Source: Polaribacter sp.
Lineage (GTDB): Bacteria > Bacteroidota > Bacteroidia > Flavobacteriales > Flavobacteriaceae
Assembly (NCBI GenBank): GCA_030731695.1
Contig: JANQTK010000372.1
Coordinates: forward strand, 1-8,620
Length of the DNA: 8,620 nucleotides
Reading direction: 5' to 3'
Shown here one piece after another: positions 1-6,939 of this stretch (its first letter is position 1; each line of letters starts with the position of its first letter). Under the pieces are notes generated by a model. It made no database searches and was not told the DNA's origin. It saw only the letters and a list, made by a program, of their open reading frames with translations. The position numbers and the translations under genes are program-made.

Positions 1-1424
1 CGAACTTTGGCTATGTGTTTTGCCAAACGAATTACTTGATGTGAATAGCCGTATTCATTATCATACCAAACATATAACACAATAGTTTCACCATCTGTAA
101 TGGTTGCTTTGCTATCAAAAATTGAAGGTGCTGTTGAACCAATAATATCTGTTGAAACCAATTCATTATCCATTGAATATTTTATTTGTTCCACTAAATC
201 GCCTTCTAAAGCATTTTGTTTTAAAATGGCGTTTACAATATCCGTAGTTACTGGTCTTCTAAGTTGCAAACTTAAAATTGCAAGCGAACCATTTGGTACA
301 GGAACTCGAATTGCATTGGATGTTAATTTTCCTTCTAAAGCTGGCAACGCTTTTGCAACTGCCTTACCTGCGCCAGTTTCAGTAATTACCATATTTAAAG
401 CTGCTGCTCTTCCACGACGATATTTACTATGCATATTATCTACCAAATTTTGGTCATTTGTGTATGCATGAATCGTTTCTAAGTGGCCTTTTTTGATGCC
501 AAAATTATCTTCCAATACTTTTAAAACAGGCGTAATTGCATTGGTTGTACATGATGCAGCAGAAAAAATATCATAGGTATCTGGATTGTATTGCTGATGA
601 TTCACGCCATGAACAATATTTGGGACACCTTTTGCAGGTGCTGTTATCAATACTTTGCTTGCTCCTTTTGACGTTAACAATCTACTCAACTCAACATCAT
701 CTCTAAAAGCGCCCGTATTGTCAATCACCAACGCATCTTTTATTCCGTATTTTGTATAATCTATATCTTCAGGATTGTTAGCTGAAATCATAAAAACAGT
801 GGTGCCATTTATTATTAACGCACTATTTTCAACATCAATTTGCACAGTTCCTAAAAAATTTCCGTGGACAGAATCTATACTTAATAACGAAGCTCTTTTT
901 TCAAGTACCGTGGGTGTAATTTTATCGCGAGTTACAATCGCACGCAAACGCAATTGCGTTCCTTTTCCCATTTTAGACATCAATTCGCGTGCTAACAAAC
1001 GACCAATTCTTCCAAATCCATACAATACAACATCTTTTGGAGTGATGTCTTTTGCTTCAGTGATGTTTTTGAGTTGCTTTTTGATAAATGCTTCCTTATC
1101 AATACAGCCTTTTGGATTTAAATGACACTCATAAGCCAATTTTCCGATATCTAATTTTGATGCTGGTAAATCTACTTGCTGAATGGCTTTTGCAATGTTC
1201 AAAGCATCTTGAATTGTAATTGGTTTATTCACAAATTCCTTTGCGTAATTAATTAAATTCAACACTTCACTGGCTCTTTTATCTATTAAAGGATTTCTAA
1301 AAAAGACCAATTCTATGGATTTATCATACCATAAATCGTTTACAATATTGATAAATTCAACTGTTGCTCTTCGTGTTAATGCTTGTTGAGCAACTTCTTC
1401 TTCGTAATTTACAATTGTTGACAT
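1..1424 (-). CDS. gap: Glyceraldehyde-3-phosphate dehydrogenase, long Bacteroidota form (C-terminus cut by window edge)
   Basis: Cytosolic enzyme that interconverts glyceraldehyde 3-phosphate and 1,3-bisphosphoglycerate in glycolysis and gluconeogenesis. I read 474 codons from the ATG at 1424 (MSTIVNYEEEVAQQ) to the edge, with no stop; the family is about 480 residues, so only a few are missing. A Rossmann motif GFGRIG lies at residues 136-141. The active-site segment SCTTN places the catalytic Cys at 292, and the general-base His of the segment THAYTND is at 319, the canonical 27-residue spacing. YVWYDNEYGYS near the end is also diagnostic. About 130 residues precede the Rossmann fold, an extension typical of this subfamily (also seen in some gammaproteobacteria). 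The Asp that normally follows beta strand 2 and favours NAD is replaced here by Thr165-Arg166, which suggests NADP tolerance (inference). The gene is monocistronic as far as visible, with its own promoter behind the terminator of the protease gene. Confidence 0.96.
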   Translation of the reverse strand, partial: MSTIVNYEEEVAQQALTRRATVEFINIVNDLWYDKSIELVFFRNPLIDKRASEVLNLINYAKEFVNKPITIQDALNIAKAIQQVDLPASKLDIGKLAYECHLNPKGCIDKEAFIKKQLKNITEAKDITPKDVVLYGFGRIGRLLARELMSKMGKGTQLRLRAIVTRDKITPTVLEKRASLLSIDSVHGNFLGTVQIDVENSALIINGTTVFMISANNPEDIDYTKYGIKDALVIDNTGAFRDDVELSRLLTSKGASKVLITAPAKGVPNIVHGVNHQQYNPDTYDIFSAASCTTNAITPVLKVLEDNFGIKKGHLETIHAYTNDQNLVDNMHSKYRRGRAAALNMVITETGAGKAVAKALPALEGKLTSNAIRVPVPNGSLAILSLQLRRPVTTDIVNAILKQNALEGDLVEQIKYSMDNELVSTDIIGSTAPSIFDSKATITDGETIVLYVWYDNEYGYSHQVIRLAKHIAKV

Positions 1425-1452
1425 TTTTGTATTTTGATGTTTACATTTTTGG

Positions 1453-1483
1453 CAAAAGTATTTCTTTTTTATGAAATACGAAA
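1453..1483 (-). promoter_or_regulatory. Probable GAPDH promoter (Bacteroidota type)
   Basis: On the minus strand, TACTTTTG at 1460-1453 is a perfect match to the Bacteroidota -7 consensus TAnnTTTG. An upstream TTTCG at 1483-1479, 18 bases away, is a plausible -33 element (consensus TTTG or TTG). The start codon at 1424 lies 28 bases beyond the -7 box, giving a short A-rich leader without a clear Shine-Dalgarno sequence, as is usual in this phylum. Confidence 0.65.
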
Positions 1484-1492
1484 TCGATTTCG
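1479..1492. promoter_or_regulatory. Perfect 14-bp palindrome over the GAPDH -33 region (candidate operator)
   Basis: CGAAATCGATTTCG reads identically on both strands. Its inner end coincides with the proposed -33 element of the GAPDH promoter, and it is GC-richer than the surrounding A/T tract. Its size and position fit a binding site for a dimeric regulator, but no regulator is identifiable from the window. It has no loop and no following T-run of its own, so it is not a terminator. Confidence 0.4.
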
Positions 1493-1507
1493 CTATTTTT
1501 TTTATTC

Positions 1508-1540
1508 AAAAAAAATCCTGATAAATTATCAGGATTTTTT
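1508..1540 (-). terminator. Rho-independent terminator of the DegP-type protease gene
   Basis: A 15-base arm (1510-1524) pairs perfectly with 1526-1540 around A1525; the stem core is ATCCTGATAA / TTATCAGGAT with a tight AT loop. On the minus strand it is followed by a run of eight T residues (1515-1508). It begins 17 bases after the protease stop codon and ends before the GAPDH promoter, so it isolates the two transcription units. The flanking A and T runs would also let it work on the plus strand. Confidence 0.88.
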
Positions 1541-1556
1541 AAGGTTTTAAAGAAGA

Positions 1557-2951
1557 TTATCTAAAACGTAATGTTTCTTTTTCTCCTTTTAAATTGATCA
1601 ATTCAATAATTATGTAAGATCTACTATTTGCAACGCTTTCTAACAATTGCACACCCTCTTCAGCATTTTTAACCGTTTTATCATTGATTTTAGTAATGAT
1701 GTAACTATTCAAATTATTTTGATCTCCTCTATCAATCGTTTCAAAGATTTTGGCACCACCTGAAATATTGAGTCTTTTTTGTTCTTCTTTTGAAACATCT
1801 TTTAATTCCCAATTGAAAGAACTTGAAATAAATTGAGGTGATTTTTTGCCTAATTTTACATTTTTAGTTAATGATTGTCCATTTCTATTTACTGTAATTT
1901 CAACAAATTCTCCTGGCCTTTTTGCGCTCAATTGCCCACGTAAATCCGAAAATTTGGTGATGTTTACTTCTCCAATTTTAGTAATAATGTCGTCTTTTTT
2001 CAATCCTGCATTAGCAGCACCTTGACCTTGTTCAACTTCTGCAATTTTTACACCCAAAATATCATCATTTTCTTGAGGTGAAAAACGAATTCCCAAAACA
2101 GCTTCTTGTACATTTCCAAATTCTAATAAATCATCAATAACTTTTTTGGTAATATTTGATGGCACTGCAAATGAATATCCAACAAAAGAACCAGTGCTAG
2201 AAGAAATTGCAGTATTGATTCCAATCAATTCACCTCTGGTGTTTACCAAAGCTCCTCCACTATTTCCAGGATTTACAGCAGCATCTGTTTGAATAAATGA
2301 ATCTATGGAACCATTTCCATCCAAATCTCTTCCTTTGGCACTTACGATTCCTGCTGTAACTGTTGATGTTAAATTGTAAGGATTCCCCACTGCTAAAACC
2401 CATTCTCCTACTTTTACATTGTCTGAATTCGCAAAGGTGATGAATGGCAATTCAGTATCCGTTTTGATTTTCAACAAAGCGATGTCATCATTTTTATCAC
2501 TTCCAATCAATTCTGCTTTGTACACTTTTTTATTATTTAAAGTAACTTCAATTTCATTTGCCCCATCAATTACATGATTATTGGTAACAACATATCCATC
2601 AGCAGAAATAATTACACCACTTCCAGTTCCTACTTGTTCAAACTTTCTTGTCCCACTTCCATTTCCATAAAAAAACTCTGCAAGTGGATTGTACTGTGTT
2701 TTGATGGTGGTATTTTTTACGTGAACAACTGCATTCAAAGATTTTTCAGCGGCCAACGTAAAATCAATAGAAGAGATTTCAAAACTATTTGAATCTGAAT
2801 TTGGTGTTGTAAAATTTGTTTGAACTATGGATGATTTTTCTGGTCCTGAACGTTCAATAATTACAGGTCCATCAAAAAATAATTTATAACCACCTAAAGT
2901 GATTATTCCGCCTAAAATAGCAATTCCTAAAAAGCTTAAATTTTTTCTCAT
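1557..2951 (-). CDS. degP: DegP/HtrA-family serine protease (S1C), trypsin-like domain plus PDZ
   Basis: Envelope protease/chaperone that degrades or holds misfolded periplasmic and outer-membrane proteins. The 464-residue product starts with MRKN and a hydrophobic stretch (about residues 6-20), read as an uncleaved anchor or signal peptide. The trypsin-like domain spans about residues 65-275, with catalytic His126 (TNNHVIDG), Asp156 (NDDIALLKI) and Ser231 (NPGNSGGAL). The 30- and 75-residue spacings equal those of E. coli DegP. A clear PDZ domain follows at about 284-368, and a shorter, diverged second PDZ-like segment at about 395-464, including YIITKINDKTV. It is somewhat shorter at the C-terminus than two-full-PDZ DegP, as is usual for Bacteroidota homologues. 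It is transcribed divergently from dapF across a 132-bp region and ends at a strong terminator. Which of DegP, DegQ or DegS it matches functionally cannot be settled from sequence. Confidence 0.96.
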   Translation of the reverse strand: MRKNLSFLGIAILGGIITLGGYKLFFDGPVIIERSGPEKSSIVQTNFTTPNSDSNSFEISSIDFTLAAEKSLNAVVHVKNTTIKTQYNPLAEFFYGNGSGTRKFEQVGTGSGVIISADGYVVTNNHVIDGANEIEVTLNNKKVYKAELIGSDKNDDIALLKIKTDTELPFITFANSDNVKVGEWVLAVGNPYNLTSTVTAGIVSAKGRDLDGNGSIDSFIQTDAAVNPGNSGGALVNTRGELIGINTAISSSTGSFVGYSFAVPSNITKKVIDDLLEFGNVQEAVLGIRFSPQENDDILGVKIAEVEQGQGAANAGLKKDDIITKIGEVNITKFSDLRGQLSAKRPGEFVEITVNRNGQSLTKNVKLGKKSPQFISSSFNWELKDVSKEEQKRLNISGGAKIFETIDRGDQNNLNSYIITKINDKTVKNAEEGVQLLESVANSRSYIIIELINLKGEKETLRFR

Positions 2952-2974
2952 ATTATTTTTGATTTTTGATTGTT

Positions 2975-3004
2975 CAAATATACAATTTTAACATTTCTAG
3001 AAAA
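2975..3004 (-). promoter_or_regulatory. Probable promoter of the protease gene
   Basis: Minus-strand TATATTTG at 2982-2975 matches TAnnTTTG exactly. A weak -33 candidate, TTTTC at 3004-3000, lies 17 bases upstream. The ATG at 2951 is 23 bases past the -7 box. A TTTAAC hexamer (plus-strand 2987-2992) sits in the spacer, and the main TTTAAC repeat block begins just upstream of the -33 candidate. Confidence 0.65.
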
Positions 3005-3008
3005 TCTG

Positions 3009-3046
3009 TTTAACTTGTTTTTAACTCATTTTAACCGTGTTTTAAC
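3009..3046. promoter_or_regulatory. Four helically phased TTTAAC direct repeats, candidate response-regulator box
   Basis: Plus-strand TTTAAC occurs at 3009-3014, 3020-3025, 3030-3035 and 3041-3046, with start-to-start spacings of 11, 10 and 11 bases, so all copies face the same side of the helix. A fifth copy at 2987-2992 is 22 bases, two turns, before the first. The block lies 26 bases from the protease -7 box and 25 bases from the dapF -7 box, placing it centrally between the divergent promoters. Direct repeats of about 11-bp period are characteristic of OmpR/PhoB-family response regulators; the hexamer resembles the TTAACA-like PhoP repeats of Bacillus subtilis and cyanobacterial Pho boxes. 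The identity of the regulator is inference. Confidence 0.5.
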
Positions 3047-3071
3047 AAAGAACTTTTAGACTCTAAATCGC

Positions 3072-3079
3072 TATCTTTG
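3072..3079 (+). promoter_or_regulatory. dapF promoter -7 element, possibly giving a leaderless mRNA
   Basis: TATCTTTG matches TAnnTTTG exactly and ends only four bases before the dapF ATG at 3084. Transcription would therefore begin at or within a few bases of the start codon. No TTTG or TTG -33 motif is present at the expected 17-23 base distance; instead the TTTAAC repeat block lies further upstream, which would suit an activator-assisted promoter. Confidence 0.6.
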
Positions 3080-3083
3080 TTTT

Positions 3084-3854
3084 ATGAATGTGACTTTTTA
3101 CAAATACCAAGGAACAGGAAACGATTTTGTGATGATTGATAACAGAACAAATATCTTTCCAAAACAAAAAACTGACATTATTTCACAAATTTGTGACAGG
3201 CATTTTGGCATTGGTGCTGACGGAATTATTTTAATCGAAAATGATGATTTACATGATTTTAAAATGGTGTATTTCAATGCTGATGGAAGTGAAACCTTTT
3301 GCGGAAATGGAGGAAGATGTGCAGTAGCATTTGCCAAACAATTGAACATTATTAAAAATTCAGCGAATTTTATCGCTTTTGATGGACCACATTTTGCAAG
3401 CATAGAAAATGACATTATTTCATTAAAAATGATTGATGTTGAACAAATTAAAGTCAATGAAAATTCGGTTTTTGCTTATACTGGAACACAACATCATGTG
3501 GAAATGGTTCATGATTTAACTGATTTTCCTGTTTTTGAAAAAGGAAGAGAAATTCGCTATCAGTATGAAAATCCAGGTAGCAATGTAAATTTTGTTCAAC
3601 AAATCAATGAAAAAACATTTCGAGTTCGAACCTATGAAAAAGGTGTAGAAAATGAAACATTGGCTTGTGGCACAGGCGTAACTGCTGTTGCAATTGCCAT
3701 GCATAAACTGCAAAAAACAAATCAAAATTTAATTACTTTACCCGTTGAGGGTGGTGTGTTAGAAGTATCATTTGAAGAAGAAAATGGGTTTTATAAAAAT
3801 GTGTTTTTGAAAGGTCCTGCACTATTTGTGTTTAACGGATTGATAACAATATAA
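3084..3854 (+). CDS. dapF: Diaminopimelate epimerase
   Basis: Cytosolic, cofactor-independent epimerase that converts LL-diaminopimelate to meso-diaminopimelate, the lysine precursor and peptidoglycan cross-linking residue. The 256-residue product has the family opening FYKYQGTGNDFVMIDNR, so the ATG at 3084 is the right start. Both catalytic cysteines are present in their motifs: Cys73 in CGNGGRC and Cys195 in ACGTGVTA. The substrate-binding segments FNADGSE and GSNVNFV are also recognisable. Length is normal for the family (about 255-280). It has its own -7 element and stands divergent from the protease gene. Downstream it converges on the sulfatase operon with only 44 bases between stop codons. 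In related Flavobacteriaceae I would expect dapF to lie directly upstream of the GNAT and mltG genes, which here begin 3.2 kb away (from general knowledge, not checkable here). Confidence 0.97.
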   Translation: MNVTFYKYQGTGNDFVMIDNRTNIFPKQKTDIISQICDRHFGIGADGIILIENDDLHDFKMVYFNADGSETFCGNGGRCAVAFAKQLNIIKNSANFIAFDGPHFASIENDIISLKMIDVEQIKVNENSVFAYTGTQHHVEMVHDLTDFPVFEKGREIRYQYENPGSNVNFVQQINEKTFRVRTYEKGVENETLACGTGVTAVAIAMHKLQKTNQNLITLPVEGGVLEVSFEEENGFYKNVFLKGPALFVFNGLITI

Positions 3855-3898
3855 CTTAAATGAGTTTTTAATTTACACAGTTAATGAAATACTACTTT

Positions 3899-4360
3899 TT
3901 AAGGATAGTTTACCACTAAATTTTTTCTTTCTTTATGTAATCTAAAATCTTTAAAAGAATTATTTAAATCAAGCTTAATTATATTAGAATGGTCTTTAAC
4001 TTCACTTAAAAAATCATTCTTTACTTTTATAGATTTTATTTTATTTTTTGATTTAGATAAAAAACAAATTACCTTAATGTGCTCACGTTCGGATTTGATA
4101 CTTAAAACCTTTGGATTAATTTGTACTCCATTAAACTCCCAACTAGTAGTTTCATTTAAATATGTGCTAAATTCTTCTAAAGTAACTTTATGACTAGTAA
4201 CATTACTTTGCATTAAATAATTATACATATCAAATTCAATTTCAAGCATTAAAACATAGCCTCTTTCAATAACATTAAAGGAAGCAGAAATTGATTCGTG
4301 AGTGCTTTTTGCAGTATTGTTTAGAAAAAAAGTGAAAAATAAATATATTAATGGTTTCAT
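3899..4360 (-). CDS. Small exported protein resembling the DUF6702 family
   Basis: A 153-residue protein of unknown function. The N-terminus (MKPLIYLFFTFF) is a short signal peptide or anchor, followed by a His at residue 21 close to the predicted mature start. The rest is predicted beta-rich, with a C-terminal pattern (IKVKNDFLSEV, then HSNIIKLDLNNS, then KNLVVNYP) that I associate with flavobacterial DUF6702 proteins; this is recalled by pattern, not from a search. Its ATG overlaps the stop codon of the preceding sulfatase gene in an ATGA overlap, so the two genes are co-transcribed and probably translationally coupled. That makes a shared pathway with the secreted sulfatase/YHYH protein likely, for example as a periplasmic helper, but no catalytic motif is visible. 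No hairpin terminator follows its stop codon before the converging dapF. Confidence 0.75.
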   Translation of the reverse strand: MKPLIYLFFTFFLNNTAKSTHESISASFNVIERGYVLMLEIEFDMYNYLMQSNVTSHKVTLEEFSTYLNETTSWEFNGVQINPKVLSIKSEREHIKVICFLSKSKNKIKSIKVKNDFLSEVKDHSNIIKLDLNNSFKDFRLHKERKNLVVNYP

Positions 4361-6939
4361 TCTATTATAATTTTTATTGAACCTAAAATTTTACCTTGTT
4401 TTTCAATACCTAAAAGATACACTCCTGCACCTGTAATATTTTTAAACTCTAATACTCCTTTACCCGATTTTTTAATAATAAGTTTTCCTGATAAAGAAAA
4501 CATTTTTACTTGATACTCTTCAAAACCAGTAGATATAACTGAAAAATTACCATCATTAGGATTTGAACTTACATAAAAACCTTGTTGCTCTATACTTAAT
4601 TGATGAGAACTCAATGTTGTACCACAACTTTCATCTACAGCTGTTGCAGGGTTATCTGTTGCTAAAGGATTTATATTTGGATTGTTATCATCACAATCAT
4701 AAGCACTTACAAATCCGTCTGAATCTTTATCCACATCATTTAAAGCAGTACCAGTATTACTAAAGCTCTCGTTAAAATTTCCTTTCATACATCTCGATAT
4801 TTGAGGAAAATTTTGAGTTACAACATAATAATAATCAAAAGTTTCTTCACCTTGTGCCGTTGTTAAAGTAACAGAAGCTTCCACTCCATTACACTCATCT
4901 AAATCACCTTTACCAGCAATATATTCAAAATCATTGGTGTATTTACCTGAATAAGGCCCGCAAGGAGCACTAGTACCATCTCCTGGTCTTAGACCACTTT
5001 TTAGTTGAAAACTAGAAAATAGTTCTTTTATATTTCCATCTTTATCAGGACCAAATCTGTAAAGAATTGGAAAACCATCAGAAGCCCATCCTACTTGTAG
5101 TACATTTGTAGGTACGTTTTTTGTAGTTGAAATTCCTGTTTCTAATTTCTCTACATATTCAAACATATTTCCATGGTAATGATATCCTGATGTTGGATTT
5201 ACATGTGCAGATGCACAATCTAACCCAACAAATTCGCTTCCATCGCCAATATTTGTGGTGGGTTCAAACACCCAATCCCAATTGTACTGACCAGTATTTT
5301 TATCTTCAAAAATAAATGGTGTTGCAGGTGCAGGCATCATATAAACACCATTTAAACTGATTCCAAAAAAGTTTAATGGTCTTCCATTTTCTCTGGATAT
5401 ACTAGTTGTAATGCCTGACAATTTTGGTTTTAAATCAAATTTATACACTCTATAATAAGGTTCAGGCGTTCTGTTTGCTACAAAACAAAAATTATGATTT
5501 GGGTAATTATTTGAATACACTACTCTTTTATCGTTTTCTAAAAACTCATAATATACACTTGGTTTAGATGGAGTTCCACAACAATCTATATAATCGTAAC
5601 TGAATACATCTTTATCTCCACAAGTACTATTGCAATCATCAATTGTTGTCTCTGATCCGTTTTGTATTCCATCATTACAAGACCAATTTGTTCTAATAAT
5701 TTGTGCTTCTAGCTTTAAAGCTGTTTTTATGGTTAATTGCTCTGGTGTAAGGCTATTAATTAAATTGGTTTGTTCTTTTATGTCGTTTATAATATTATAA
5801 AACTCTTCATTTCCATTTTCGTCTTCAATTAACTTATAGGTATTGTTTCTAGTTGCCCAAGATTCTATTCCATTACTTTCATAATCTGTATAATTAATTT
5901 GTCTTTCAATTTTGTTTTCAAAATTTAATGCTGGTTTTAAGCTTAAACTGTTTTCAGTTCCTCCTAATAGTTGAGCACCTGTTAATTCTAATATAGTTGC
6001 ATGTAAATCAGTAGCTTGAGTTAAACCTGCTTCAATCTGATTGACTCTTTTAACTGATTTTCCGGTAATAATCATGGGTACTCGAATACCACCTTCATAT
6101 AAAGATGATTTTGCATGTCCATTAGGCCAAAAATTATTTGCAGTTTCAGGGGTACCATTATCTCCAATAAAAATAATTACTGTGTTTTCTAAAGTTTCTT
6201 TATCCATACTTTTTAGCAATCTATTTATTTCATAATCTAAATTTTCAATCATAGCTAAGTATGTTGTTCTATTATTAGTAGGAATTGTTGAATAAGTTCC
6301 TGAAGGAGGTGTTTGAAAAGGTATGTGTGGAGAAATATGTGACAACCATAAAAACCATGGTTTAGATTGGTTATTTACCCATGATATTGCCCTGTCTGTT
6401 AAATGAGTAGTGATATATTGGTTTACTTGTTCTTCATTTCCGCTATTATTTAATTTTGTCCAATTATAATAATCGTTTACTTGTGCTGTAAAAACCCCTT
6501 CATAATAAGGTACACCAGAATTTTTTGGATGACTAAAATTACTACTACTATTGCCTCCAATATGCCATTTACCAATTACAGCCATAGTGTAATCTGAATT
6601 ACTTTTCTCTTTTATTTTAGTAAATAATGAAGTATGTGAAGTGTCTAAAATTAATGGTGGTCTCATTACACCCGTTTTTATACCAAACTTACCACTCAAT
6701 ATTGCTGCCCTTGTTGGAGAACATTGTGGAGTTGCCCAAGTATTTGTAAATGTTAAACCTGATTTTCTTAAAGAATCCAATGTAGGAGTTACTGGTAAAT
6801 CTCCTTCAATATTAAAGCCAGGAGTAGAATCTATTCCTAAATCATCAGCAATTATTAATAAAATATTAGGATTTTGTTGTTGTCCATAAATTGATGAACT
6901 AAGAATAATTAGCAGAACAGTAAAAGTTAATAATTTCAT
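4357..6939 (-). CDS. Secreted multidomain sulfatase: S1 sulfatase, Cys-rich linker, YHYH domain, MopE-like motif and T9SS sorting domain
   Basis: An 860-residue protein predicted to hydrolyse sulfate esters at the cell surface or outside the cell. A signal peptide ends near Gly19. The sulfatase domain (about 22-415) carries the formylglycine motif CSPTR (Cys73-Arg77) and the other expected active-site residues: Asp32, Asp33, Lys124, His126, His201, Asp260, Asn261 and Lys277 (with YEGGIRVP). Cys73 is the only cysteine before residue 421. A linker with C-DGIQNG-E and paired cysteines (421-454) leads into a YHYH-family domain (about 462-720) containing NNYPNH, GISLNGV, YHYH at 586-589 and ASDGFPI. 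Residues 735-760 (DxDxDGF, then DCDDNNPNINP) resemble the MopE putative metal-binding motif. Residues about 788-860 are a type A T9SS C-terminal sorting domain (SNPNDGNF, then GVYLLGI, then KIIIE). The substrate is unknown: no SusCD pair, glycosidase or sulfatase-maturing enzyme is visible. A 4-base overlap links it to the downstream DUF6702-like gene. Confidence 0.92.
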   Translation of the reverse strand: MKLLTFTVLLIILSSSIYGQQQNPNILLIIADDLGIDSTPGFNIEGDLPVTPTLDSLRKSGLTFTNTWATPQCSPTRAAILSGKFGIKTGVMRPPLILDTSHTSLFTKIKEKSNSDYTMAVIGKWHIGGNSSSNFSHPKNSGVPYYEGVFTAQVNDYYNWTKLNNSGNEEQVNQYITTHLTDRAISWVNNQSKPWFLWLSHISPHIPFQTPPSGTYSTIPTNNRTTYLAMIENLDYEINRLLKSMDKETLENTVIIFIGDNGTPETANNFWPNGHAKSSLYEGGIRVPMIITGKSVKRVNQIEAGLTQATDLHATILELTGAQLLGGTENSLSLKPALNFENKIERQINYTDYESNGIESWATRNNTYKLIEDENGNEEFYNIINDIKEQTNLINSLTPEQLTIKTALKLEAQIIRTNWSCNDGIQNGSETTIDDCNSTCGDKDVFSYDYIDCCGTPSKPSVYYEFLENDKRVVYSNNYPNHNFCFVANRTPEPYYRVYKFDLKPKLSGITTSISRENGRPLNFFGISLNGVYMMPAPATPFIFEDKNTGQYNWDWVFEPTTNIGDGSEFVGLDCASAHVNPTSGYHYHGNMFEYVEKLETGISTTKNVPTNVLQVGWASDGFPILYRFGPDKDGNIKELFSSFQLKSGLRPGDGTSAPCGPYSGKYTNDFEYIAGKGDLDECNGVEASVTLTTAQGEETFDYYYVVTQNFPQISRCMKGNFNESFSNTGTALNDVDKDSDGFVSAYDCDDNNPNINPLATDNPATAVDESCGTTLSSHQLSIEQQGFYVSSNPNDGNFSVISTGFEEYQVKMFSLSGKLIIKKSGKGVLEFKNITGAGVYLLGIEKQGKILGSIKIIIE

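Noticed and set aside
775..1125. Plus-strand open frame of 116 codons inside the GAPDH gene
   Set aside because: It is antisense to a region coding for conserved GAPDH motifs (GFGRIG, DSVHG), has no promoter or family-like sequence, and is a shadow of the minus-strand codon bias.
3098..3457. Minus-strand open frame of 119 codons inside dapF
   Set aside because: It is fully antisense to the catalytic half of dapF, including Cys73; the translated sequence has no recognisable domain.
3855..3898. Possible terminator between the converging dapF and DUF6702-like genes
   Set aside because: Only CTTAAA/TTTAAG can pair, across a loop of over 30 bases; there is no GC stem or T-run at the right place.
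6041..6235. Plus-strand short frames within the sulfatase gene (also at 4563, 5127 and 6641)
   Set aside because: All are antisense to conserved sulfatase or YHYH segments, with low-complexity translations and no start context.
4357..6939. Possible polysaccharide utilization locus
   Set aside because: A sulfatase alone is not enough: no SusC/SusD pair, glycoside hydrolase, lyase or sensor is present in the window.
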